Part shown: positions 16,255-25,925 of the stretch, piece after piece
Layout of the letters: the number at the start of each line of letters is the position of its first letter
How positions within the stretch are numbered: the stretch's first letter is position 1
Assembly: GCA_965219005.1 (NCBI GenBank)
Contig: CBDCMS010000004.1
Location: 3,658,001 to 3,722,000 of the forward strand
DNA from: CAUZIZ01 sp965219005
GTDB taxonomy: Bacteria; Acidobacteriota; UBA6911; RPQK01; JAJDTT01
DNA: 64,000 bases
Direction: 5' to 3'
Program-made: the position numbers and the translations under genes
The notes under the pieces: generated by a model
Told to the model about the DNA's origin: nothing
What the model saw: only the letters and a program-made list of their open reading frames with translations
Database searches by the model: none

Positions 16255-18522
16255 GTGCGTTGGCTCTTCCCGCTGCTATCTACCGCGCTACGGCACAACG
16301 AAATCAACGTGGAAAAGCCAGTCTTCGCCGGACTGCGAGCCGGCTATCTGGCTGAGGAACTTCGAAATAAGACCTACTGGAGCGTCTTCCGAAACATCCT
16401 TACGGAGCTGACACAAGACAACATCCCCGCCATCGTCCTCAAAGGCGCCGCACTGGCCCAGACGGTCTATCCAGACCCGGCTATGCGGCACTGCCACGAC
16501 ATTGACCTACTGCTGAGATCAGAGGATCTCCCCCAGGCACAGGACTTACTTCTTTCTGCCGGATTAGTGCGGTCGAGGAGTGATCTCCTGCACGGAGATC
16601 GACACCTGGTCTTTCGACATCGATCACATTTGCCACTCGAACTTCACAGCCATCCCTTCCTCCTCCCTCGGTATTCCATAGGTGACACGGAGGTCTGGGA
16701 CAGGGCACAGAAACAGAACATCGCGGGCGTTTCAACTTCCGTCTTATCGCCCTCCGATCACCTTCTTCACATCACGCTTCACGCCTTTTGCAGCCAGAGC
16801 CGCAGCTCGCTGAGGTGGATTTGCGACGCCTGGTTTCTATTGCAGAGAACACCCCATTTCGATTGGGACGAAGTCGTGGACCGTGCCCGTTCCCACTCGG
16901 TGGCACTGCCGGCACTCACGATGCTCGACTATCTTGCCCGGAAGATCAGCGCTCCAATCCCAGGCCAGTTCTTGACCCAGTTGCTGGTGGCCTCCTTAAA
17001 AGAACCCTCCCGCTTGGACTACTTGCGAAAAACCGAGGAGCATACCAGGAGTCTCAAACTTCAAAAGCCAGCCCAGCACTTTTTGAACAAGCCTGGAATC
17101 AAGAGGCTGCTGGAAGGCTATCCTCTCGTTCTATTGTGCCGACTCGACGCGAGACCGCGAGCGCATTCAGCGTTCAAACGTGCTTATCGGTGGATTGTCT
17201 ACCTCGTCACTGGAGTCTTGAAACGGGTGGAAGGGGTCGAGGAAATCTATCTGCGACGAGGATTGGCCAAGGACCAGTTCATGCCTTTTCTGAGCGACAT
17301 TGACTTAACCATTATCGTCGCCGACAGTAGCACTCGACAAAGGGTCCAAACAATCCTGAGGCGACTGCATTTGATATTCCCGCTTCTGGATCGGACCTCT
17401 CAGGTGACCTCATCCGCTGAGTTCCCCTCCCACACTGACCCTCGCAACCTGGGGGAGAACAGGCTCACCCTCTACCGAATGCTTGAAGCAAAGCCTACCT
17501 GGCGGCTTCTCTACTCCAGGAACAATGAATGTATTCTGAATAGATTACCAACCCTCGAAGGACGACAGGTTATTGTCTGCGTGCTGTCGGAGATTTTTTA
17601 TTGGCACCACCTCGTGATCCGACACTACACCGACTATCGGCGCTTTCGTGCCGATCGGGAGTTGAATCTGTTTCAGCAGAAGCGACTCTGTTGGCTCTTC
17701 ATGAAGGCTGCCAACGAGCTCACGAATCTTCTGACTGGACTCTCCGAAGAAGATCGTTTGCTCTTTGATCACCGGAGCATTATTCAAGCAGCACTTCGTC
17801 GGGAGGGAGATGATCGGTGGATCCGCTTATTTCGCGACCACGAATCAATCCTGGACAACCGATTTGATTGGTCCCAGGCGAAGTCGTTCCTTGCTGAATC
17901 GTTCGCCTATCTTTCCGAGCTCTACGCCTACTTCTTCGACGCTCTAAAGGCCCGGTTCGAGGAAGACGACGGATTCGTTCGCTGGTGTCAACAGAACTGT
18001 TTTCTGCCACGAAGAGAATACCTCCCCGGATTCCACACCTTAGACCTGAATCGCCTGAAGCCGTTCGACCCTGGTTCGAAGAAGGGGCTGTCGGCGGCCT
18101 TCGTCGCAACTCGCGCGGTTGGCAATATCGATCGGGCAAAGGCCTTGTTGATCCTGGTCGAAGAAACCCTGAATGCGGCAACCAGCGAAACGATTAGTGG
18201 CGCCATCGAGGAGGTTCAACAGCAACTTGAGCGGCAGCGCATCGAGCCTTCTGAACTCCAGCTTAATCTGGTGGATCGATTCGGCTTCCTCTGCTTCGGA
18301 GCGCCCAAAGGGGAAGGGGCAGAGGTCAAGTGTCTCTTCCAGAGATATGCTACCTATACTCCATCCCTGTATAGCCTTCTGGTGAATCCCGTTTCCTTGG
18401 AGCATGCTCGGCGGACACTTCGCGGTTTTTCAAGACCGGTCGTCGAGAGTCTGGAGAAAGGGAATTCAGGGGGACCAGGCAAAGCGCTCAACCCAGAGCA
18501 ATCATTCCAGTCCGGGAGCTGA
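16255..18522 (+). CDS. Tandem nucleotidyltransferase (NTP_transf_5-type plus second MNT-like domain)
   Basis: 755 residues from GTG 16255, the first standard start in frame. The first domain has GAALAQTVYPDPAMRHCHDI and then DLLL (catalytic D82-x-D84), as in the uncharacterised nucleotidyltransferases found with PqqD and HprK-like genes. A second nucleotidyltransferase core lies near residues 325-400 with FLSDIDLTIIV (D348-x-D350). The C-terminal 350 residues are mostly helical and unrecognised. Upstream of 16255 the same frame encodes family-like sequence (TWLLRACLHSGQAGGEAWGA) back to the TGA at 16102 but offers no start codon. A GTG at 16118 is one frame off, so the true 5' end may carry an indel. 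Confidence 0.75.
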   Translation: MRWLFPLLSTALRHNEINVEKPVFAGLRAGYLAEELRNKTYWSVFRNILTELTQDNIPAIVLKGAALAQTVYPDPAMRHCHDIDLLLRSEDLPQAQDLLLSAGLVRSRSDLLHGDRHLVFRHRSHLPLELHSHPFLLPRYSIGDTEVWDRAQKQNIAGVSTSVLSPSDHLLHITLHAFCSQSRSSLRWICDAWFLLQRTPHFDWDEVVDRARSHSVALPALTMLDYLARKISAPIPGQFLTQLLVASLKEPSRLDYLRKTEEHTRSLKLQKPAQHFLNKPGIKRLLEGYPLVLLCRLDARPRAHSAFKRAYRWIVYLVTGVLKRVEGVEEIYLRRGLAKDQFMPFLSDIDLTIIVADSSTRQRVQTILRRLHLIFPLLDRTSQVTSSAEFPSHTDPRNLGENRLTLYRMLEAKPTWRLLYSRNNECILNRLPTLEGRQVIVCVLSEIFYWHHLVIRHYTDYRRFRADRELNLFQQKRLCWLFMKAANELTNLLTGLSEEDRLLFDHRSIIQAALRREGDDRWIRLFRDHESILDNRFDWSQAKSFLAESFAYLSELYAYFFDALKARFEEDDGFVRWCQQNCFLPRREYLPGFHTLDLNRLKPFDPGSKKGLSAAFVATRAVGNIDRAKALLILVEETLNAATSETISGAIEEVQQQLERQRIEPSELQLNLVDRFGFLCFGAPKGEGAEVKCLFQRYATYTPSLYSLLVNPVSLEHARRTLRGFSRPVVESLEKGNSGGPGKALNPEQSFQSGS

Positions 18523-18545
18523 GCGCTCATACGTCCCCATATTTA

Positions 18546-19749
18546 TCAGCCCAACTGTGGCACTGGAATCCGAGCATAAACCGTGTCGACGGCCAAAGCG
18601 TGGCCCAGAGGGTTCCAGTGAGTATCCCCCAACCACCAGAGTAACTTCCCGGATCGGTCGTAGAGCTGCCTCCCTGCCTCTTCAAAAACGGGTCCCAGGT
18701 CGAGATAGCGGAATCCCTGGTGGCGCGCCAGATCCTCGATTGCCTGGGAAAACCCCGAACGAAAAGCTGTTTCTGGCTTCTCGTTCAACACCCAGGAATA
18801 GACTTCGCTCTTGGGTGGGATCAGGATCACTGCCACCTCAATCTGCTGTTCGCCAGCGAGGCGTCCCATCTCCTTGAAGGCTCTTTGAAGCCGAGCGTAG
18901 TTCGGGTGCTCGATAACTTCTGTCAGCGTACGGTCCTTGGCCTCCAGGTATCCTCGGTGGAACAAGAGGGTCTTCCCTCCGAGCTGCCTTCGAATTACTC
19001 GAGTAGGCGATGCTTCAAATCTGGCAACGCCCTTACGGACCGCATACCTCAGCGGTGATCTCTTGGCAAAGACGTTATTCCACCGTAGCCACGCCGGAAT
19101 CCGATGAGCTTGCACCTCCAACCGAGAGTCGACAAGAGCATCGGGAGGGATCCGTTGGCCCCAGCGAGCTCCTTGTCCCCGAGAACAGGACCCACAACAC
19201 CAGGCGCCCACGCCCTTCCAGCCTCGGCCACTGCTGCCTCAAGGTAAACACTTCCTGCATTGGGTTTGCACCTCCAACCGAGAGGTTGTAGGTACTCAGT
19301 CCGAACCTCTCCTCGAAGAGGGTCGTCCAGGTCGCCTCTTGCGGCACCGCACCTACCCCAAATGAGTCTCCGAGGACAATGAGGTCGAGTTTCCTTCGTG
19401 GATCTTGAGGCTTGTTGCGGAACCCGAAGGCGTCGGTCTGGAAGGACATCTCCCAGGCCGGTTCGACCTCGATTCCACTGATTCGTTCCAGGCTTCCCCG
19501 CACTTCTAAAACGGCTTTCAGGTTACTTCGATATCTGTAGAGATCGGGCAGATCCGCAACACAAAGGGGCCTCAGGGGACTTCCGTAGTCCAGCAGCCGG
19601 AGCAGGCAGTCAACGGCGGATACCACCAAACAGGCGACCACCAGCGCCATCAGACTCCGCTGGATGAACTCGTACCTCCGTCCAAGGAGCAGGTAGACCG
19701 AGATCAAGGCACCAGAATCAGATAGGCACAGGCGAGGCCAGCAACCCAA
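18546..19749 (-). pseudogene. SGNH-hydrolase-like protein, frameshifted
   Basis: The 5' part (19749 to about 19190) has a membrane segment (SLMALVVACLVVSAVDCLL), then DAFGFRN, the nucleophile motif VLGDSFGVGAV and LSVGGANPMQEV. The 3' part (about 19150 to 18546) is in another frame and holds VIEHPNYARL, VAVILIPPKSEVYSW and the acid/base block WWLGDTHWNPLGHALA. Together they form one AlgX/SGNH-type esterase or acetyltransferase-like protein, split near 19150-19190. A third frame at about 19750-19875 (WVFLGDFDILNRGDW, then AGLACAYLILVP) may be an N-terminal membrane helix separated by a further indel. Such proteins modify polysaccharides with acyl groups at the membrane. Confidence 0.65.
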
Positions 19750-19875
19750 TCACCACGATTCAGAATGTCGAAGTCACCGAGGAACACCCAGGGACTGGCG
19801 TAGCCCAACCACGCTACAGCCGAAGGAATCAATCGCGAGGACCCAGGCTCGACGCTGAACCGATCCTCGTGCCTC

Positions 19876-20217
19876 TCAATGTAATGCTTCGTAGAGAACC
19901 TCCCCAATCTTTCCCGCAACGATCTCATATCCTTGGGCATTCAAGTGACAGCAGGAATCGACATAGAGTCCCTCATCATTGTTCTCAAACAGCATGCTGA
20001 GATCGCAAAACCTGACCCCTCGGTCTTTGAGTCTCTTGCCGGCCTCGACCAGCCGAGGATATCCCTTTTCCACTCCCTTCTTGTAGGGATGGCTCTCTGA
20101 ATAGGCCACCTTTCGTTCGTCTTCTGTCAGGATCTTCGAACCTCGGACATACTGGTTGGGTTGGAGAAAATGAAAATACTCGATCTGATTGGCTAGGCTC
20201 AGCTTGTGCATCTGCAC
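19876..20217 (-). pseudogene. C-terminal remnant of an SGNH hydrolase
   Basis: Starting at ATG 20217, it encodes YFHFLQPNQYVRGSK, YSESHPYKKGVE and finally VDSCCHLNAQGYEIVA. The last segment is the D-x-x-H catalytic block of SGNH hydrolases. The N-terminal half with the GDS nucleophile is missing. A stop lies just upstream in frame (TAG near 20236), and the preceding 170 bases show no matching sequence. It is therefore a dead fragment of a protein unlike the neighbouring SGNH gene. Confidence 0.65.
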
Positions 20218-20389
20218 AGATTGCCGGGCACTCTAGTGAAGCTCAGGCCACTCGCCGACAGTTCCGTACCCAGATAAACCAGTGTCGTGGAGGATGGCGC
20301 AAAAGACGATTCTCTTCCTGACACCGATCCGTGTTCGCTGCATTTGCACGAGTATAGGTGATCCTCGGCCCCTCAGCGTAGAAGTCGTG

Positions 20390-21481
20390 TCAGTCGAACT
20401 TCTTCGCAGCTACGCGCATCCGGGAAATCTGGGCCAAGGCCTCTTCTCCCCGCCGCCTGCGCTCATGTCCTGCAAAGAACGACTGCAGACGGGCGATCGT
20501 CTCCCTGGCCTTGTCGTCAGCTAAACCATCAGCCCAGGCTTGGCGGAGTCCGGCTACATAGTGGTACTTCAGGACCTCCTCCCACAGGGCCTCCAGTCTC
20601 AAGGGCAGGGGGAGCAGGATCTGGGCCAGAAGCCTCTGGGCTACATGCCTGAATCGCGGAGGCAGCTTAGGAGGTCCCTCCGGACCGAGCCCCAGAAAGT
20701 TTGCCAGCTCGGGGTGTCTTTGACAGAACAGAATCGCAGAGTACCCTGCCTGCCACTGCCGCTCACAGTACCGCTTTACTCCGGTGGGGTGGGAGTGCGC
20801 TACCTCGGCGCCGCGGCAATAGAGGATCCGCAGTCCGCGACCTTTGAGGCGATAGCCCAGCTCGATGTCTTCCCAGGCCGGATACGGGAAAGTGGTGTCA
20901 AATGGGTGTTCCAGTAAAAGCCGCCGGCCGATCGACAGGTTGGAGGAATAGAAGAAATTGAAGGGGACGTTGTCGGCATCTTCGATCAGGGCGTAGCCGA
21001 ACTGCGGCCCGTATTCGTTGAGGTAGTGGATGAAAGCGGTCACCCGTATCCGAGGGTGCCAACCGGTATAGCCTACGACGGCAACCGTTTCGTCTGCCTT
21101 CTTCGCTTGATGCTGGGCGGCCAGGTGAGATGCAAGCCACCGGGACGAGGGGACCGTGTCATCCCCCAGAAACGCCACCCAACGACCGACTGCCGTCTCA
21201 ACGCCCCGATTGCGAGCCGCGGCAGGACCCGAATGAGACTGGGGCACAACTCTGGTGGGAACACTCGGCGTCCGCTGCTCGAGCCACTCCCGGGTGCCAT
21301 CCGTAGAACCATCATCAATGATGATCACCTCGAAGTCGGGGACGCCGACCTGCCCCTCGACCGCCCTCACCACTTCAGGAAGAGTATCGACGCGATTGTA
21401 GGTTGGAATGACGACTGACAGGGCTGGTACTGGACTCAAGATGGTCCCATCAGGGCCGCTGTTTCTGAAAGATGAATGCAT
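20390..21481 (-). CDS. Family-2 glycosyltransferase
   Basis: 363 residues from ATG 21481, whose start lies inside the end of the upstream methyltransferase-like gene; the frame is open to 21565. GT-A motifs are LSVVIPTYNRVDTL, VIIIDDGSTDGT, HSGPAAARNRGVET and FLGDDTVPS, where the usual D-x-D is GDD. FPYPAWEDIELGYRLKGRG is the ED-containing acceptor helix of rhamnosyl- or galactosyltransferase-like GT2 enzymes. No membrane helix is visible. It forms an operon with the methyltransferase-like gene. Confidence 0.85.
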   Translation of the reverse strand: MHSSFRNSGPDGTILSPVPALSVVIPTYNRVDTLPEVVRAVEGQVGVPDFEVIIIDDGSTDGTREWLEQRTPSVPTRVVPQSHSGPAAARNRGVETAVGRWVAFLGDDTVPSSRWLASHLAAQHQAKKADETVAVVGYTGWHPRIRVTAFIHYLNEYGPQFGYALIEDADNVPFNFFYSSNLSIGRRLLLEHPFDTTFPYPAWEDIELGYRLKGRGLRILYCRGAEVAHSHPTGVKRYCERQWQAGYSAILFCQRHPELANFLGLGPEGPPKLPPRFRHVAQRLLAQILLPLPLRLEALWEEVLKYHYVAGLRQAWADGLADDKARETIARLQSFFAGHERRRRGEEALAQISRMRVAAKKFD

Positions 21482-22259
21482 GGTTCTCGAAATTTTCGAG
21501 ATCGCCAAACCGACCGTAATTTCTGTGGTACACCAGAGAGAAGCCCAGCCCTTCGACCGTCTCAATCAGATCGCGGTTGGTAATACCCCACTGCCAGATA
21601 TAGTGGACGTCTTTCCATTTTCGCTGATATCGGGGATGAAGGTCGTGGACAAGGTTGATGGATTCGATGAGGCGTCTAGCCAGAGGATGCTTCTTTCCCC
21701 ATGGAACGTTTGCAAAATAGGCTTCCAACCCCAGATCGAGGAGCCGGATCGTCTTCTTCGAGGCGAGGAACTGAGGGTTATAGATGACGAAGCTGTCTGT
21801 TTTCGAAGCATACAACGCCAGGATCTCGTCCCAGTCCGGTTGGACCTGGTGCAGGAGGACATCGAAGAGAAAGAGCGTTCCGACACGCGGTATCTGGTCA
21901 CACACCAAAGGGTCACCGAAGTTACCCGTGATAAGGGTCAGGTTTCCATAGGCCTGACTAGTCCTCCGCACGGCCTCGGTAACGTCCATGTCAACCAGGT
22001 AGGCAGACCGGATCGGGTAGGCATCGAGAGCATAAAACGAATAGGCTGCATCGACGCCCCAGATGGCACCCAGGTCAGCAAAGGACCGGGGAGTGGGATC
22101 CAACGTCTTGAAGGCCACATCGATCAGGTCCTTCTTCTGTAGATTGAAGTTTGGCGGAAGACCCTCTTTTCGAGAGCGTAACGATCTTGCCAGAGACGCA
22201 AGACCCTCCGATTCCTCGCTCATTTCTTTCCTCACCCGGAGACGAGGGTTTTTCGCCAC
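21450..22259 (-). CDS. SAM methyltransferase-like protein
   Basis: 269 residues from ATG 22259. FADLGAIWGVDAAYSFYAL is a modified motif I, YLVDMDVTEAV ends in the acidic residues that bind SAM ribose, and LITGNFGD and TLFLFDVLLHQV match later methyltransferase motifs. The C-terminus (YIWQWGITNRDLIETVEGLG, then FENHAFIFQK) is characteristic of methyltransferases in surface-polysaccharide clusters. Substrate is unknown. It is divergent from the sulfatase gene at 22412, with a 150-base shared promoter region. Confidence 0.65.
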   Translation of the reverse strand: MAKNPRLRVRKEMSEESEGLASLARSLRSRKEGLPPNFNLQKKDLIDVAFKTLDPTPRSFADLGAIWGVDAAYSFYALDAYPIRSAYLVDMDVTEAVRRTSQAYGNLTLITGNFGDPLVCDQIPRVGTLFLFDVLLHQVQPDWDEILALYASKTDSFVIYNPQFLASKKTIRLLDLGLEAYFANVPWGKKHPLARRLIESINLVHDLHPRYQRKWKDVHYIWQWGITNRDLIETVEGLGFSLVYHRNYGRFGDLENFENHAFIFQKQRP

Positions 22260-22411
22260 CTCATTGGAAACACTCGCGGCCTCCCTCTGTCCAATCCAGA
22301 CAACGACCTGTCTTTGGTCCGATTATACGCGAGCTGATCGTCGACGCTGCGAAGTTATTCTTCGCATGAACCCTTAGAGGCGATCCTTGTCTCTGATATC
22401 ATCCCTACCCT

Positions 22412-24494
22412 TTGGTGAAACGAAGGGAAGCCGAATCAAAGCTCGAGACGGATCCACAGTCCGGGGGCCGGAGGGTATCGCCTGCCGCTCTTGGCCTTGC
22501 AGCGGGCATTCTGGCCGCCTGCTGTGAAGTGGCGGCCAGCAGACTGGGTAGGCCTTCTGGTTTAGGGGAAGTGGGAAGTATCGCTGTTGTGCTACTGACT
22601 TCGGCTGGTCTGATGGCATCCTGCTGCGTCGCGCTCCAGTTGGCGGCACAACCCCTTTTCCGCCGAGCTGGGACCCTTGCAGATGGTCGGGTTGAATCTC
22701 TCCTTTGCGGGTTTCCTGGTACTCCTTCCGGCCCTGATCACAACCTGGAGACTCAGCTACTTCTCCCCTGAACCCTTGCCCTGGACTCAGTTCGCTGCCG
22801 CCGCCACCCTCTGCTCCTGGGCGCTGGCGTCCGTGTTTCTGACGGTTCAGTGGGTCAAGAGCGCGAGGGTCAACTTCGTCTTCTCCTTCGTGGCTCCGTG
22901 GTTTGGTTTGGCGGCCCTTATGGCCGTCTGGCTGCCCGGCTTTCAATCAGCCGAGGCGAGGTCTGCGCTGACGATGGCCAACCTTGCCGGGCTGGCTCTG
23001 TTGGGTGCGGGACTCTGCTACCTCGGCCGCGAGGCCTCCAAACTGCCTTACTCTTCGGGGAAACTGATCGGGTTCTCGACGATCGCGTTCCTCTTGCTCG
23101 TCGCCGCCCCTCTTACCCTCCAGATCGGTTCCCCAGAGGGACCCGTTCAGAATCAAGCAGGGCCAATTCGGCACGTGTTCTTGATCGTCATCGACACCCT
23201 CCGCGCCGACTCGCTTTCGGTCTACAATCCCGCAAGAGACACCCCCTCGTTCGCCCGATTGGCTGCTGACTCGATGGTATTCGAGCGAGCCATCTCGTCC
23301 GCTCCCTGGACCAAGCCGTCGATCGTCTCTATCATGACCGGACTGCCTCCGACCGTTCATGGCGTGCTCCGGACCCACAGTCGAGCCATCGATGAACTCC
23401 CGATGTTGGCCGAGTATATGAGGGACGCCGGCTACCGAACCAGCGCGCTGGGGATGAATATCATGATTTCGAATCCAGCTCAGGGCTTTTTCCAGGGGTT
23501 CGACGAGGTCAACTTCTTCCCCAGGGTTCCCGCTCACAGGTCGGTCGGAGAAAGTGTTCTGGCTGAGGTTGCCCCCCGCCGCTTCGGTGAGTGGTCCGAC
23601 ACTCAACAATTGACAGACTACGCAGTCGATTGGGTGCAGACCCACGCAAATCAACCCTTCTTCTACTGGTTGCACTACTTCGACCCCCACCTACCCTACG
23701 AACCTCCCAGAGCCTTGCTTGAGGCACGTAAGCGACCACGAGGCATGGGTTGGAAACAAGAGGACATGGTAGGCATCCGCGTCGGAGAGTTCACCCCGAC
23801 ACTTGAGGAGCGTGCGTGGCTGAGAACCCTCTATGAGGCTGAAGTGCAGCTCGTCGATCAACACCTGGGACGCTTTCTCTCCGAGCTGCACCGGCTTGGA
23901 GTCTACGACGACGCGCTGATCGTGCTCACCAGCGACCACGGGGAGGAATTCTGGGAGCATAACGGATTCGAGCATGGCCACACTCTCTACGATGAGCTTC
24001 TATGGGTGCCACTGCTTGTAAAGCTTCCACACTCAGCGAACAGGGGTCGCGTAAGACGACAGGTATCTACCCGGCGAATCGCGCCCACGATTCTTGATGC
24101 CTGTGAGATCATTCCATCCATCCGCATCCCCGACTCTCCCTCCTTGCTTGAAGCTCCCGCTCAGGATGCGACTGAAGATCCGGCTCCCATTTTCAGTACC
24201 GGTATGCTGTACTACGAGGAGAAGATCTCAGTAATCTTCGGAAATACGAAATATATCTCGTCGCTGATGAGCAAGCGGGAAGAGCTCTATGATCTCGTTC
24301 AGGATCCCGGCGAGCTGTCGTCGATCGTCACCGAAAACCCTGCGAAGCTGGACCAGGCCCGCACGATCCTGGCCGATCACCGGTCTGACGCCAAGCAGCT
24401 GCGGAGAGAACTGTACATCAGAGTTACAAGCAAGAAGCTCAAGTTGCACCCTGACACAATCAAACGACTCAAAGCACTTGGTTATGTGGAGTAG
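22412..24494 (+). CDS. Membrane-anchored sulfatase/alkaline phosphatase-superfamily protein, frameshifted
   Basis: The N-terminal part (from TTG 22412) has several hydrophobic helices, but its frame fails near 22675. The rest is open from TTG 22677. The catalytic domain has VFLIVIDTLRADSLSVY (metal ligands), SSAPWTKPSIVSIMTGLPP (nucleophile region) and VLTSDHGEEFWEHNGFEHGH (metal ligands), with YVE at the C-terminus. Such enzymes hydrolyse sulfate or phosphate esters, or transfer phospho-groups, at the outer face of the membrane. The helices of both parts join smoothly (LFRRAGTLQMVGLNLS) if one base is removed, so one frameshift splits a single gene. Alternatively translation begins at 22677 and the first helices are lost. 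Confidence 0.75.
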
Positions 24495-24542
24495 CATGGA
24501 CGCGCAATCTACACCTACTCTCGGCGGCGCCCGGCTAGGCTG

Positions 24543-25925
24543 ATGTTTCAAGTGCATTGGAGCGCCGTACTAATCTTCCTCGTCCTGTTCTCCCTGGGCT
24601 GCTCGGTTTCAGAGCGAAGAACCTCTGAAGAAGAAAGTGTGGATGTCGACAGACTACGTGCCTTGCCTTATGCCGCAGGCTCAGCGGTCAAGAAAAACGC
24701 GAGACACGGTGTCATCTATCACGATCGGAAGCGCTCCTTTGCCGGCTACACGCTCTACACCATCCAGAGGCTCAGTATGGCCGAGCTCCTCGACGTTGAG
24801 GGTAGAACGGTCAAGAGGTGGAGCTACCAGCCGAGCCGGGCCTGGGAGCGCTGCAGGCTGCTCCCCAACGGTGATGTTCTTGTGGTGGGTGTCCAGCCAC
24901 AGGCAACGGAGGAAGGGGATGGCAGTGACCCAGAGCAGGGTCTTCGATACCTGCTTCGGCTCGATTGGAATGGCCGACTACTCTGGAAACGCGAGCTCCC
25001 CGTGCACCACGACATCCAACCGACCCCGGACGGCAACCTGCTAGCACTCGGTCTGGAAACACGGTTGATGCCCACCGTCGACTCCAGGATTGATGTGCGG
25101 GATAATCAGCTGCTGCTGCTGCGGGCAAACGGAACGCTGATCGCAAAACGCTCAATCTTCGACGCGGCGCCGCGGGAACGTTTCCCCCTGCAATTCGTCA
25201 AGCCCAGGATAAAGCCGAGAAACATCTGGTATGACATTTTCCACGCCAATTCCATCCACTGGATTCAGCAGGAGACATACGGCTACCAGCATCCCATCTA
25301 CGAAAAAGGGAACGTGCTCGTCAGCTTTCGTAATCAGGACCGTATCGTGGTCATCAACTTTGAGCGGAATGAAATCATCTGGTCCTGGGGACACTACCAG
25401 CTCAGCGGCCCTCATGACGCCCAGATGCTGGACAATGGAAACATCCTGCTCTTCGACAACGGCCTCAGCCGCCAATACTCTCGTGGTCTGGAGTTCGAAC
25501 CGACCAGCGGCGAGATCGTTTGGCAATACGCCGCCGATCCGCCAACAGAGTTCTTTACGGCGAGCAAAGGCTCGATACAACGCTTGCCCAACGGCAATAC
25601 GCTCCTCGCTGAGTCGGACAAAGGAAGGGCCATAGAGGTGACCCCCGGGGGCGACGTCGTGTGGGAGTTTCTTTGCCCCCGCCTCCTGGATCCCGGCACC
25701 CGAGCAGCCATTGTGCGCGTCAGACGGTATTCCGATTCCTTCATTCAGCCCATCCTTAGTGCTCCGTCCCACAAATACGATGGCCGATCTCTGCGTTCGT
25801 CGTCGTCGAAGATGGCCAAGCATCGTCTTCCTCCTCCTGCCTTGATCTCGCCTCACAAGCCCCATCTGCATACATCATCGTATCTATGGGACGGAGCACT
25901 TAGCCGAATGGATCAGGGCGGGTGA
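24543..25925 (+). CDS. Arylsulfotransferase-family (ASST-like) lipoprotein, copy 1
   Basis: 460 residues from ATG 24543, with a lipoprotein signal (FLVLFSLGCSVS). It is a beta-propeller with conserved histidine segments HHDIQPTPDGNLL, FHANSIHWI and PHDAQMLDNGNILLFDNG, which match arylsulfotransferase PF14269-type proteins. True members transfer sulfate between phenolic donors and acceptors in the periplasm, but many relatives are uncharacterised. Repeated NGN/DNG turns mark the blades. After about residue 400 the sequence loses family character, so the C-terminus may be altered. It shares a GTGA overlap with the next membrane protein gene. A second copy lies at 30881-32749. Confidence 0.75.
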   Translation: MFQVHWSAVLIFLVLFSLGCSVSERRTSEEESVDVDRLRALPYAAGSAVKKNARHGVIYHDRKRSFAGYTLYTIQRLSMAELLDVEGRTVKRWSYQPSRAWERCRLLPNGDVLVVGVQPQATEEGDGSDPEQGLRYLLRLDWNGRLLWKRELPVHHDIQPTPDGNLLALGLETRLMPTVDSRIDVRDNQLLLLRANGTLIAKRSIFDAAPRERFPLQFVKPRIKPRNIWYDIFHANSIHWIQQETYGYQHPIYEKGNVLVSFRNQDRIVVINFERNEIIWSWGHYQLSGPHDAQMLDNGNILLFDNGLSRQYSRGLEFEPTSGEIVWQYAADPPTEFFTASKGSIQRLPNGNTLLAESDKGRAIEVTPGGDVVWEFLCPRLLDPGTRAAIVRVRRYSDSFIQPILSAPSHKYDGRSLRSSSSKMAKHRLPPPALISPHKPHLHTSSYLWDGALSRMDQGG

